From: Eutrigla gurnardus | Taxonomy: Eukaryota; Chordata; Actinopteri; Perciformes; Triglidae | Length of the DNA: 64,000 nt | Direction: 5' to 3' | Assembly (NCBI GenBank): GCA_963514095.1 | Contig: OY741271.1 | Coordinates: 9,049,604 to 9,113,603 of the forward strand | Notes under the pieces: generated by a model | What the model was told of the DNA's origin: nothing | Database searches by the model: none | The model's input: only the letters and a program-made list of their open reading frames with translations | Shown here: positions 52,943 to 64,000 of the stretch, piece after piece | How positions within the stretch are numbered: the first letter of the stretch is position 1 | Layout of the letters: each line of letters begins with the position of its first letter | Position numbers and translations under genes: made by a program

Positions 52943-53167
52943 ATCCGTGTAAAGACAACATGAACAATCTGAACACGTTGTGCCGGGTGGAGGCTCTGAC
53001 CCGCCAGCCCCTCATCTTCAGCCCCCCGGAGTCGTGCCCTCCGGGTAACGAGCCTCTGTGTGCCAGCGACGGCCAGACCTACGCCAGCGAGTGCTCCATG
53101 GCGGCGACGGGCATGCAGAAAGGAATCAAACTCAGGAAGATCCACGCAGGACGATGCAGAAGGCTGG
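52943..53167 (+). CDS. agrn: agrin exon: variant follistatin module 3 (FS3, six cysteines)
   Basis: This 225-bp exon has acceptor TTCTCTCCACAG ending 52942 and donor GTAAGG at 53168, phase 1. It encodes about 75 residues starting DPCKDNMNNLNTLC and ending HAGRCRRL plus one base. Only six cysteines are present: DPC, TLC, ESC, PLC, SEC and GRC. The N-lobe lacks its usual extra pairs, and in the Kazal half the helix cysteine is replaced (SMAATGMQKG), while the core LCASDGQTYASEC is kept. From memory human agrin FS3 shows the same reduced pattern (RVNPRTRRPE...ESCP...CVMGRSGAARG), so this is a family trait and not decay. The linker TRQPLIFSPPESCPPG aligns with TRRPEMLLRPESCPAR. The reading frame is open across the exon and both splice sites are good, so it is most likely functional. 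Confidence 0.93.
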
Positions 53168-55870
53168 GTAAGGGCAGTGACTGCAAGCTTTTTGGCCTTC
53201 CGAAAGTACAGATACTCATGGAGTATTAGTTGTAGAAAGATGTTGAAATGTTATAATATTATAATAATACAAGAAAAACCTACTTACTTGCTGGTAAATG
53301 GTATCTACTAGCAATATACTATAGAAAATTGTCCAATGCAGACTTTTTATTTCCATGATTATTGTCTGATTAATACCTCGATATGTGATATTAGTGTTGA
53401 AGTTGAGAGACAATGCGTACAACCTGATTGTTCCAGTTTACAAGCAAATTTGAAATCAATTAAAAGCCAAATTTTCATCATACGATAATCGGTTTATTGA
53501 GAGATGACACTGTAGCCAATGCTTCCTCCCTATTTTGCCCTCCACTTTGCCCCACACCACCTCGCTGCTTACCATAACCTGGCACCTCGCCCCGTGATTG
53601 TCTGAGAGCATGCCTGCAGCACTGTCAAATGTTTGCTGGTAGTACTGGGAAAATGTACTTCAATACAAACATGTTTTCTGACATTTTTAAATCTTCCACT
53701 TCTGCCGGGATGTTACACAGCCCTGAAACGTCACATGTTCACGTAGCTCACATGGTGTCCTCCTAATATTTGGAGGTGTACAGTAGGTAAGCTAGCGTTA
53801 AGATCTGACCCTGTGACTGTGCTCCACTGTACGGTGCAGAGATAAATGTCTCCGAGGTCTCCAGTCTGTACTGTATCCCTGCTAGCATGGCCTCCTCCAG
53901 CCTGATAAGAGCCTCCGGGGCTGTTATCTGTGCTATTAGAACAGGGGCTTTAAGCCTTAGTCAACAAAGAGTTGTCAGCGTTTACTGTACATCTGATAGC
54001 CATCGGAGGAAATCCAATTTCCCCGCTGTGTTGTCGGCGGGGGCTTTGCCAAGCCGCAGCGGTGTTGGTTTGTGGCGGCGCTGTGCGGAGACCCCCACAC
54101 GTGTACTGAGACCCCTGACAACACCAAAGGCAGGAACAGATCTCTGCGTGACAGCCTTTGGTAGAGCCAACAATGAAGGCCGACACACACTTCTTTGACA
54201 CAGCCCGGTTCTCCTGTCCGCTTGGCTTGACAGGCTGATGGAGGAGTGTGAGGGCTTAAAATTTGTACAAATCCCGGTGCGACTTTGGGTCTGGGTATCA
54301 CAAAGTATGCGCAGCCATGTGTGCGAGCAAATGGATGAACGCTGTTTTTTTTCTTTTATTCTTTTTTTTCCTGCTCCTGCCTTTTTTCAAATGAAAAAAT
54401 AATTCAATTTGAAACAGAGATCCATGAAATCATAACCAGAAGCAAATTACAAATTGGTATCTAATGAAAATGGCCATTTCGTCTTGTAACCATGACATTG
54501 CACATCCTTGTGGCCCTCTCACTCCGATACAGCAGTGATGTAATTAAGTGTGGCATGACAGACTCTTAAAGAAAGGAGAAGGAATTGAATTGCGGTACAA
54601 ATTTGATCCACTGATCGGGAATTAAATACATTCAAAGACTAGTGAGCGCCTCCAGAGCAGAGAGCCCTGCTTCAAATTGGATTTCCTCACTTCAATGGCA
54701 AATTTGCCATTTCACATTAACAGTATTTCTTTTCTTTTTTCTTTTTTTCCACAGAAGATTTCTGCTTAGTGAGTCAAAATGTAATGAATATTAGAGTTTA
54801 GACGTTAACTTGACCCTAAATTAAAATCCTTGAGTTAGAGTTCCTCAGTTTTATTAAAGTTATTGGGGAACTTTTATCATTAAAGTTAGATGGGAGCACG
54901 TCCACCCAGTCTTACATCGCCAAAGAACATGTAACAGCAGCCAACTGCACCTTTTTATTAAGTAATAAACTGAACTGAAAGCAACAACAAAAGAAATCTG
55001 TATTTCAATAGATTGTAATGTTTTCATTCCAATCGAGTATCAGCCTCTCTTCAAGAGAGTTCACCTTAAGTTCAGCGGGAGCCATGAAGGAAGTTCTGAA
55101 GTAAACAAATCAACCTATTTGTTTCACCTCATGTGAAAGCAAGCTGAAATAATAAACCAACGACTAAACACTCTTTTATCTGACCAGCTTTGTGTCTGTG
55201 AACCTGCAATCTGTCTTTCAATTTGATCCCATCCGACATTGGTTATTTGTAGCCTTGTGATTTGAATGCAATTAGATTGATTTGTCATGTACTTTTCCAC
55301 AGCTCTGAGCGATCCCTCAGATTCCTCTTAGAATGATGACTTATTGTATTAACACTCAATTAACACAACGTGTAATCATTTGTGGGGAGTCGGTAAAGAG
55401 ACTTTCTGTGTGAGGCTTAACCTCTGCTGCTGGAAGGAAAGCTTTTGCACACGCTGCCGGTGGCTTGGGTCCACCCTAACATGTAATTACTGTTTGGATG
55501 AAAACGGATTCATTTCCCCATGGTTGGAGGCGCAGTGTCACACAGCAGGAGGAAGAATCAGCCCGACACTTTGCTACAGTGGCTTGAAATGTTGTTTTCC
55601 ACGCCTTCTGACTACTCCTGTTGTCCTTCGCTCTATAGCCATCAGTCTGTCGAACTGTTAAAAAAAAGTGGCAGTCGGGGAAGAAAAGCCTTATCAGTGT
55701 TTATACAGATGGGTGACAAATTCAAGGGAAAAACCTGAAGGAGTGAAGGAGAAATATCATGAATGCAGATGACTGAAGGGGTTTGATGCCTCTGGAAATG
55801 GGTTGGAAATAGAGGAATCCACAAATCCGACATTAATCCCTCTTCTTCCTCGTCTCCTCCTTTCTTCCAG
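53168..55870 (+). other. agrn: intron between FS3 and FS4
   Basis: This 2703-bp intron has donor GTAAGG and acceptor TTCTTCCAG, phase 1. It is mostly AT-rich. A strong acceptor-like site ends at 54754 (long T-rich tract then CACAG), followed 14 nt later by GTGAGT. This is discussed as a possible cryptic exon and not annotated as coding. Other open frames (for example 53887-54198) show no domain and no splice context. Confidence 0.9.
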
Positions 55871-56077
55871 AGGACTGTCAGGAGGAGTGTCGCTTCAACG
55901 CCGTGTGTCTGGTGGAGCAGCTGAACGCCCGCTGCTCCTGCGACCCCATCGAGTGCGACGGCACCTACAAGCCCGTGTGCGGCAAGGACGGCCGCACCTA
56001 CACCAACGACTGCATCCGGCGCAAGGCGGAGTGTCTGAGCAAGACCTTCATCTCCATCAAGCACCCGGGGCCCTGTG
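55871..56077 (+). CDS. agrn: agrin exon: follistatin/Kazal module 4 (FS4)
   Basis: This 207-bp exon has an acceptor with a long CT tract ending TTCTTCCAG at 55870 and donor GTGAGT at 56078, phase 1. It encodes about 69 residues starting EDCQEECRFNAVCL, with ten cysteines: DC, EEC, AVC, RC, SC, IEC, PVC, NDC, AEC and GPC. The Kazal core is PVCGKDGRTYTNDC. CRFNAVCL and the ending ISIKHPGPC match agrin FS4 closely (human has SKHQGPC). The exon is GC-rich, with C/G preferred at third codon positions, in contrast to its introns. The next agrin exon should start with a two-base split codon and encode FS5. It was not seen before the window ends. Confidence 0.95.
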
Positions 56078-56895
56078 GTGAGTGGAGCTGGAGGCCAGCA
56101 GAGAGGAGGCGTAGGAGGACCACATTCAAAGTGTTTTCTCCTCCTCTGCCTGTAGGCCAGCTGTATGTTTGTGTGTTCTTTACTGGAAAGTGCTTCTTTT
56201 GGGGGGGTAACTCAAACCGACAGGACGTGTGTGTGCCGTCCTTATAAACACGGTGCCTCCACCCGTTCACCTCCCATCCATCTCCTCATCCCGGTCATGC
56301 TTCATCCCTCCATCTCCAACACACACCCGCCCAAAATGAAACACCACCTTCATGTTTCATTCATCCGCCCTCTGTCTTTCTGCTACTTCCACTTCGGTGG
56401 CGTTGTGGCGTTTTTCTCCCCCTCCTCCTCCTCCTGTCTCTGTCATGTGTGTTGCTTTTTCCTGTATATAAAAGCTATTCTTTCTTGTTTCAGTGCGTCA
56501 CTCAGTCTGTCTGTCTGTCTTTGTCCGCGTGGCCGTCTCGCTGGCTGTCTGCAGGCTGCAGGTGGAAAGTGGGGTCACCCAGTGGGCGACCTCATCAGGT
56601 GGATTCTGAGGGGTGAAGCCCTTCCTCTTGCTCGGAAAGGAACCCAACAGGAGGGGTCTTGTACAGCTGTCTTTTTTTCCTCTCACTCCTTTTGTCTCTT
56701 TGTGTCATGAATGTCCTTCCCTTCGGTTTGCCCTCCTGCAAAGATGTGACCCGTGAGGTTGGAGAGGTCTTCCTCTCTCCCCGCTGTCTGTTTGAGCTCC
56801 ATAACCTTCTCTGTTCCTACCGACCTGTCTAACCACTGCTCACCTCCGACTCCTTTCTTTCTGCATGCAGCAGCATGCAGCTCTGACCCACACAA

Positions 56896-56931
<36 letters not shown>

Positions 56932-58078
56932 TCATAAAAGCTCGCATCTGCCGGATCAATGCACAAAGCGCCGTTTTTGTTTTCTAAATTTCGGAGCATA
57001 AAAGCAGCACTCTGGACCGCATTCAGTCGAATCCTTGGGAATCGTTTATTTCTGATCCTTTTGGGTGTAGATTAAGTGTTCATTACATGCAAGCTGCAAA
57101 TGAGGGTAGGTTAGTCATTTTCACTACCTGTGCTCAACCATCTAATAGCCGCCATGCACAGATATTTAAAATATATGTGGTTTTGTTTCCTGTCGAAAAT
57201 AAATGTTTTTAAAGAATTTAACTTTATTAAGTAAAGTTTTAGCTTTAGTTTAAAGGGGCGTGTCCCCCCTAACAACCCATTCCTGACTCGGGTGAACATT
57301 CTTGCAGAGTCCGTTTAGTAAAGAGTTGTTTTTATTCTATGTGTTTATTCCAAGGCATGAAATGAGTTTATTTGTCCGAGAGCCTCTGATTTGAATGCCT
57401 CGTCTTCCATGAATCTCCTGCTGAATACGAAGCGCGTCTCCCATCTGAACCCGACAACCCGGCATGCATTGATGAAGCCGGGGCGAGCTGCTCGTGCTGC
57501 CTGGTGTCAAAATACCTCAATCAACAAATGCACACGGCAGACACGTCGTGTTCTGGTGTCCAGAGTTGCCGTCCGCATTGGCACTGTTGTTATGACAGAG
57601 GGCCGATACAAACCAGAGAGATGTGTCCATCCCCCGGGCGTCGGGTGGAGCTGAATACCAAAGATTCTTCCAGTTGTCAGAATCGGGAGGCACCGGCACT
57701 CATTAGCATTATCGGGCCGTCTGTGCAGTGCATAAATTAAGTAGCAGGAAATGGCAGTGTGAGCTCTTATGTGTTTTGCGTTGTTTCATTATTTCTTAGC
57801 AAGTGATGTCTCGGTTGCCCCCCCCACCCCCCACCCCCCTTCACTCTCTCTCCCTCCCCTCATCCTTCCTCCCTTCCCCTGCGCATCGCTGCCGCCAGCG
57901 ACTGGTAGTATGTTTCTTTAATGCATTTTTATTGACATTTGCATATTTTTCAAAATAGAGCACCATGAATGCTACCTCTCCCCCCCCCCCGATTCAGTTT
58001 TAATTAAACATCAAAAGAAGCACGCGTAGGTGCCCACAGAGACTGTTGGTTTAGTCAGACAGATGATATGTATGCAAG

Positions 58079-58105
58079 GTGTGTGTGTGTGTGTGTGTGT
58101 GTGTG
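58079..58105. repeat. (GT)n microsatellite
   Basis: GT array of about 27 bp. Confidence 0.93.
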
Positions 58106-58272
58106 GAACTTTCTTTCTTTTTTCCAGTCTGTCTGTCTTCCTATTCCGTCCCTCGTGTCCTTTCAATGTTACGTACTGCCAGCGTGTTAGTACAACTGAG
58201 GTACATAGAGATCTCTCTCTCTTAATGGCACAGACTAAAGATACACATAACACACCCAAGGGATCATACACG

Positions 58273-58274
<2 letters not shown>

Positions 58275-58334
<60 letters not shown>
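58275..58334. repeat. (GT)n microsatellite, one interruption
   Basis: About 60 bp of GT with one GAGGT break near 58301. Confidence 0.96.
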
Positions 58335-59146
58335 TTTCTTTCTTACTCCGGTACGAAAAGACTGCCTTGTTGGAGAGCAATCAACAGCCTGCACTGATCA
58401 CGCGTCCGGGAGCACACACACTGCGTACAGTGTGCGACACACACTTCCATTGTGCTCCATTGTGCTCGCGTTCCCACGGCGCCTGGCGCTGTCCGAGCAC
58501 GGCTGCGTGATCCCGGCGCACTCGCGCACGGATCGCAGGCTTCAGAGAAAATTTTGATCCATCTGAAAAGGAAGAGTTTTGATAAATGATCATTATTTGA
58601 TAAATAACGATCTCTGTCCCCGTTTCATTGGCTGAGTGGTGTGTCGGGTCGGCGTGATCGATCGGCCCTGCCAGCTGTCAAACGGATGAAATTCTCCAGT
58701 TCTGGCGACGTCGTAAATCTCTTTTCATGTGCGTGACAGCGCCCTAATGTCACCCCTCCCATGCCGCCTCCAGAAAGAATGGTCATGCAGAGAGCCCACA
58801 TGTCTGTCACGTCCCCCCCACACAAAACCATTTGATTGATATCGAAAGCTCATCAATTTGGAGCTTGAGAGACGCCACGTGGCGCTGAGCTGATTAACTT
58901 AGAGCCGGGCGGAGCCACAGATCTTTGAGACGTCCGAGAACACGTGAGGAGGGCCGGCCAGCTGCTGGGAAGGAGGGTGACCAGGTCTGCAGCCTTGAAT
59001 ACTGAGAATGGAACCGCTACTGAGAATACTGAGAAGATAAGTGACACTTGAGGGGAAACAAAGATCCACCAGAGAAGCAGATGAGACAACACAGCGGCTT
59101 ACTCATCCCCTGTTATAAAAATATTGGAATTTAATTTACCTACTTC

Positions 59147-59149
<3 letters not shown>

Positions 59150-59196
<47 letters not shown>
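59150..59196. repeat. (CA)n microsatellite
   Basis: Perfect CA array of about 47 bp. Confidence 0.96.
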
Positions 59197-59200
<4 letters not shown>

Positions 59201-59851
59201 TTAAATCATGATTTCCACCTGCCTTCATGTAGAGATAAAAAGCAAGAAATATAGGCTGTGGTTAACAGATAATTGGCTGTTCTGGAGTGGACGTTTCACA
59301 GCACGGCACGCATAAAGAATGTTTTCAGGCTGAAGCAGTGGCGTCCTGTTTTCCCCGTACGATGTCACCACAGCAGGACGCCAGCACAACCTAAACATGG
59401 AATTGTGCATGCAGCGTTGGAGATGTATATTTAGAAGAAACACATTTAGAGGAACGACGGTGCATCGGCACCCTAATGTTTTCAAAGGCTTCCTGATTCT
59501 TTTTGTTCAACAGTCCAATGTACAACTTGAGCTTTAAGCCGTTTAGAAATCAACAAGATGAGTTTATAGTTTCTCTGTCTTCGCCAGAGGAGACATCTTC
59601 TGGATGTCGCTATTAAGGCTCATCAACATCTCATCACCATCCTGATACTTCAAACTGTTAAGCTGCAATATGCTGATACATTTGGCAGGAAAGACACAGA
59701 AAAGGGGTCTCATCGCTACAGTGTTTTTTTGTTGTTTTTTTTTTTTCAAAATTGATCAAAATTGCTTAGTGGCTCCTCAACTCCTCATTCTACCTCCGTG
59801 TAATGTTCTCTTCTTTTTTTTTCTTTTTTTTTTTTGCTAGCCTGCAGCTTT

Positions 59852-59854
<3 letters not shown>

Positions 59855-59941
<87 letters not shown>
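59855..59941. repeat. (GT)n microsatellite
   Basis: Perfect GT array of about 87 bp, preceded by a T-rich stretch. Confidence 0.97.
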
Positions 59942-59944
<3 letters not shown>

Positions 59945-60511
59945 GGACAGCAGTGTTCCCAGTGAGCTGAAGCTACAAAATGTGAAAGAGAGTAAACTGA
60001 TCTCATAGTAGCAACCAGCAAAATAATAATTATTAATAATTATTCACAGTTCCACTGACTAGTTAAAAAAGTTTCTCTAAATAATTTCAAAACAAGCCTT
60101 TGAAAAGACATTTCTTTGATATTAGAAACTCCTTTTAGAATAAAACATGTTTATTTAAAGTATTTTTTTTTTGTCTTGGCCCAAGCGATAAATTGTCCAG
60201 ATGGTCCCTTTAAGTCTATATTTAGTGCACATTCAGTAGTAATGTGAATCAATGGGAGGAAGGAGTGCGAGGTGGCTCACCACACCTCCCTGGAGCCTGT
60301 TGATGTTCTCGCTTCATGTCTGGTCTGAGGAGAAAAGGAAGAAAAGGAGAGCTTCTAAATTGTAAGTTTAGGCTTTTCATAAAACAGAAAGACGAGCAGC
60401 AACGACGAGGATCATTGTGTAAAACCACTAACAGAGAACAGATGAAAGAGCTACTTTTGCGGACAGAAATTCTTTATGCACAGCTCATTTGTCATTTCAT
60501 GCGCACACAGC

Positions 60512-60516
<5 letters not shown>

Positions 60517-60556
<40 letters not shown>
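60517..60556. repeat. (TG)n microsatellite
   Basis: TG array of about 40 bp. Confidence 0.95.
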
Positions 60557-60557
<1 letters not shown>

Positions 60558-61783
60558 TATGAGTGAGTGCATGATTGCAAAACGCAGAAAAACTCACAGT
60601 GGCAGTGTGAGCGAGAGTTGTTTGAAATGTGTTGCCTGTCGCCTCCGGAGGTTAGCACAAAATCACTCAGCGGCAGACACACTGTCATTGACAAAGAGCT
60701 CCGCGAAGCAGGAGAGGAAATTCAGTCACCTTAGGTGTCAAGACTGTGCGAATATTTTATCATTTGCATGTTTATTTGATTAGCATCTCTGCCGGCTGCA
60801 GTGATTGGACTCGCAAATATTCGCAGTGCGTGAGGATGTAAGTCAGCTCCAGATCACCAGTGCTGTTCTTTCTAATCAAGTTAATTAGAGGAAGTGCCGT
60901 GGGAGCCAGACTGACGGCAGAGAGGGGCCGCCTCTGCTACTTTGCAGAGAGATTTGGGTCAACGGGGTGCCAGAAGTGACTCGAGGCGTTGTGGGTGTCG
61001 CGTGCCGCCGGGCCGTGATCAACCACACAGTTCGTCCAATTTCTTCATTTTCATTTCATTTCCTGTCTCTTCTGAGCCCTCGTGCTGTACGCTCGCTTGA
61101 TTGGAGAAAATAAATGTGCCGTTTTTACCCGTGTTTTTAATTTGGCATACATCGGTCGCTTGTTGGGTTTCGACGGTGTTTCGACATCATCTCACCTCTG
61201 ATAAATCCGTGTCGTGAGATCAGGGATCCCAGCGTGTCTTCCTTCCATCCTCCACGCTGGTTTTTGCTCGTCTCCGTTTTGAAGAGCAGCACGTTCTTAG
61301 TTGTACATGCACAAAGAGGCTGGGGTTCTCCCCTTGCCTGTGATAAGTGTTCTTTGGTAGACAGACACAGCCCGCGGGTATGCCTTCTTCTGTATGCTAA
61401 TATAGCCTTTTCTCTGCACCTCCTTTTCCCTCGACTAATACCATACATAAATGTTTTTAATGCGAGCAAGGCAAAGGGAGTCGGCTCAAAGCCCCGCAGG
61501 TAAAGGAACGCGGGAGGCGGGGCTTGCCGCAGATTGGCTGTGCCCCCATTGGAGTCCAGCGTTGTAATGAGCTGCAGTCGCAGGTGATTCTCCCTGCCAG
61601 TTGGCCGTACTGCAAGCATCACCTGGATTACACTGATTCACTGCCCTGCATAATACAGCTAGCGATTTGGAATAGCACACAGACCCGAGGGGGGAAAAGT
61701 CCAATTAACATATGTATGAGCTGAGCGGGGATGGGAGGAAGCTCTCGCCAAAATAATCTCCCAGTATTTCACCGGCATGTTAC

Positions 61784-61799
61784 GGGGGGGGGGGGGGGG
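61784..61799. repeat. poly-G run
   Basis: Sixteen consecutive G. Similar runs lie at 6820-6834 (15) and 49701-49713 (13). Confidence 0.95.
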
Positions 61800-63727
61800 T
61801 TAGCTCACTGCAGCAGCCACGCTGTCACAGCCAGCGTCCTTCCCGAGCTGTTTGCCGTCGCAGCCATCTAACGAGGAATCGTTAAGCTTTACAATGACGT
61901 TAGCGGTAAGATAACACCAGTAAGTGGGCGGTAATGATACTTCAGGAGGACAGGTAAGCACATTTCAGGACTCTCAATTTGTTTCCCGGAGTGACCGGCC
62001 GGAGCCCTCGCTGGGCCGAGTTGACATAGCGCGGCCTCACCTGGAGTAATCCCCTCCGAGCCCTGAAGCAGGGCCATGCCATTAAAATGCCGCACTAATT
62101 AAAATAGAAAAGATACAAGGCGAATGGCAGGAGAGGATACAGACGGAGGTGACACCCAGAATGTAAAGTCTCAGCGGGCATCATGGTACAGAAGCAAAGC
62201 TGAGTTCACACTAGCAGAGCAGAATCCTTGATTAGAAAGAATAATTAATGTTTTTTTTTTTTTTTCCACCTCCCACCAGACTTCTCCTCACACCCACAGC
62301 AGACCTCTGCACCTGCTCGGCTAACACGCTCATGTGCTCGACGCTACAGATGTTCCCATTCACCCGTCAAGCTAGATTCCACGTAGAGATAGCTCAGTTC
62401 AAACACAGCGACGTTGGTTTATTCTGGACCGTGCCCGACAGAAACACTGATACCGTGTGAAGAAGCTGTGTGTGAGTGTGTGGGAGACGACCACGCGGGG
62501 GAGAGGAGCTGTGAACACCATCCCTCCAAGCCGAGTTGTGACAGGCTGCCATTTCAAAGCTTCCACATGCATCCAAGAGAGAGAAGAAAAGGCGGCTTTT
62601 TAACTGTGTCATAAGATTTTTTTACACTTGGGAAGTTTTGTCTTGGCTTTTTTTTGTTTTTTGCACCCTCTCCGGTTAATAAATCAGGCAGAAACTTTGC
62701 CCCCCAGAGGTAGAGGATGATAAGAAATTAGTTTTGGAGGAGGATTTTCTTTCATCTTTTTTTTTATGCGTGTCAAACAAAGAGAATGGGAGACTAAGGC
62801 GTTATCGGAGGCTGCAGTTGTCTTTTAGGAGCCTTGTCCTTGGGAAGTGGGCTGGTGAACTTTATTATGGAGGCCAAGGTTGTGCAGTTAAGCTCGGATC
62901 ACAAGCTTATGACTGTAACACACACACACACACACACACACGAGGACTTGCAAAGAGATCACAGTGAATCTATTGTTTTTGAAGCCGTACCAAATTGAGC
63001 AACGGTGAATAGCGTCCATGTTTATGTGGCACCTCCAAGCTCATTTTGAAACGGCAGCTTGGCATCGAAACATAGAAATTGATAGCTGCTGTTCTTCTTT
63101 TAATCTGAAACATTCACTTTCAAAACTGGGCGTGCCTATGTCCTTGAATGTTGTGTGGATCCGGAAACATCTGTTCAATGGCAATGTAGTGGTCAAATAT
63201 AGACGTTGTTGCAGTTTTAATATGAATACCTCACTTCCTGTCATCATTTGGAGTCACGGTCCACAGACTTGATCTTAAGATGTTCAGTTGGCGTGGATCT
63301 TTATTGCAGGTGTGCCTCCCGCCGCCTCAATCAGAGTGAAACGTGCTAATCGCCCCCCCGCCTGCGTTATCAGTTGATCATTCCCCCCAGTGTCAGAGGC
63401 ACCGGCGAAACGATTCCGAGCTGCTAAATGATTCACGGGGCTCCGAGCGCGACGAGTCGCCCCCCCTGCGACGCCGTCTAATCCCATAATGGTGGTGATA
63501 ATGATGGAGCCGTGGGTGGGGGCAGTCTTCATGGCGGCACCCCTCAACCCGCTTCATGAAAGCTCAAATTAAAGGGAGAGGTGTGCTTTGACTCGGGGTG
63601 TAAAACACACTACATTGAGCTGAGTGAAGTTTCACAAATGAAAATGGAGCCCGACGATCGTCCCTTCCTTCCTCTTGATACATAAACCTCACACGTTTAA
63701 CCATGAAGCCAAGCCCCTAACATTGAA

Positions 63728-63728
<1 letters not shown>

Positions 63729-63791
<63 letters not shown>
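63729..63791. repeat. (CA)n microsatellite
   Basis: Perfect CA array of about 63 bp. Confidence 0.97.
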
Positions 63792-63794
<3 letters not shown>

Positions 63795-64000
63795 GCCTCT
63801 GTGTACACAATGCCATGGAATATTTCAGAAAGCTGGAAAGAATTGATTGAGTCGGGATGGGAGGCTGTGATCAAAGGATTGTTCATCGCCTTTTTCAGGT
63901 TTCCCCTCACTCTAGATCAAGTCAGGTTGTATGAGCCCAGCCTACACCCATCTGCCGCCGCCGCCGCCACCGAGAATCATGGGTGCAAAACCCAGTCCTC

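Larger units (their letters stand above)
31524..64000 (+). other. agrn: agrin gene, partial (FS1-FS4 exons, introns; 3' end open)
   Basis: Four exons on the + strand each encode one follistatin/Kazal module. All have AG acceptors and GT donors, and every intron splits a codon after its first base (phase 1), so the exons join without a stop. The order and the module-specific residues ([13 protein letters not shown] in the first, CRFNAVCL in the fourth, a six-cysteine third module) are those I know from the N-terminal half of vertebrate agrin. Agrin is an extracellular heparan-sulfate proteoglycan of basement membranes that clusters acetylcholine receptors through its C-terminal LG domains. The FS array is a protease-inhibitor-like rod. 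The gene continues beyond the right edge: I saw no fifth FS exon before 64000. The 5' end is also missing. Other FS-rich proteins (follistatin-like proteins, SPARC family, TMEFF) do not share this exon series, so agrin is the clear best reading. Confidence 0.93.
56078..64000 (+). other. agrn: intron after FS4, incomplete at right edge
   Basis: The intron begins with GTGAGT and its acceptor is not in the window. I searched by eye for the fifth FS module (Kazal core C-G-S-D-G-x-T-Y) and did not find it. It holds CA/GT arrays (58.08, 58.28, 59.15, 59.86, 60.52, 63.73 kb), C-rich runs near 57.82 and 57.98 kb, a poly-G run at 61784-61799, a CpG-dense patch near 58.40-58.55 kb, and repeat-poor, homeodomain-motif-bearing stretches near 57.4-57.75 and 60.78-61.0 kb. 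Confidence 0.85.

Noticed and set aside
53887..54198. 103-residue open frame in the FS3-FS4 intron
   Set aside because: No domain, no splice sites in phase, and a competing frame on the other strand. Likely chance.
62270..62460. Possible Cys-containing exon (CTCSANTLMCS)
   Set aside because: The cysteine spacing does not fit any agrin FS module, and the frame runs into unrelated sequence without a good donor.

Overview
This window is vertebrate genomic DNA, most probably from a ray-finned (teleost, perciform-like) fish. I read it as part of one large gene, agrin (agrn), on the + strand. The evidence is four short GC-rich exons, each encoding one follistatin/Kazal (FS) module, with good splice sites and all in phase 1. 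They sit in a sea of non-coding DNA very rich in (CA/GT)n microsatellites and carrying several interspersed repeats that I associate from memory with percomorph fish genomes. There are no operons, no bacterial-type genes and no tRNA, rRNA or CRISPR that I can support.

Layout: 1-31523 holds no exon I can recognise and is read as upstream intron, possibly with 5' flank. Exon FS1 is at 31524-31739. A 19.0 kb intron follows (31740-50739). Exon FS2 is at 50740-50964, then a 2.0 kb intron, exon FS3 at 52943-53167, a 2.7 kb intron, exon FS4 at 55871-56077, and an intron that runs off the right edge (at least 7.9 kb). Exon lengths are 216, 225, 225 and 207 bp, all multiples of three. The joined exons read through without a stop and give four consecutive FS modules in the order and with the family-specific residues of the N-terminal agrin FS array. 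The agrin NtA (laminin-binding) exons, the alternative transmembrane SN first exon and the later FS, laminin-EGF, SEA and LG exons were not found here.

Biology: agrin is a secreted or membrane-anchored heparan-sulfate proteoglycan of basement membranes that organises acetylcholine receptors at the neuromuscular junction. The FS array forms its extended N-terminal rod. FS3 is a variant module with 6 instead of 10 cysteines, a feature I recall also in human agrin.

Non-coding content: about 45 dinucleotide arrays (longest about 80-100 bp), a tetranucleotide (CAGA)n, a decamer tandem repeat, long homopurine/homopyrimidine stretches, three poly-G runs, degraded non-autonomous transposon copies (TAGGGCTGCAAC family at 14.4, 15.7 and 16.0 kb; a GTTCA-rich hAT-like element at 36.1-36.7 kb), and several low-repeat segments with homeodomain-, octamer- or nuclear-receptor-like motifs that could be conserved enhancers. 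I found no clearly novel system. The most useful leads are the FS3 variation, the very large repeat-laden introns, and a few candidate regulatory segments and cryptic exons that need comparative genomics or RNA data.
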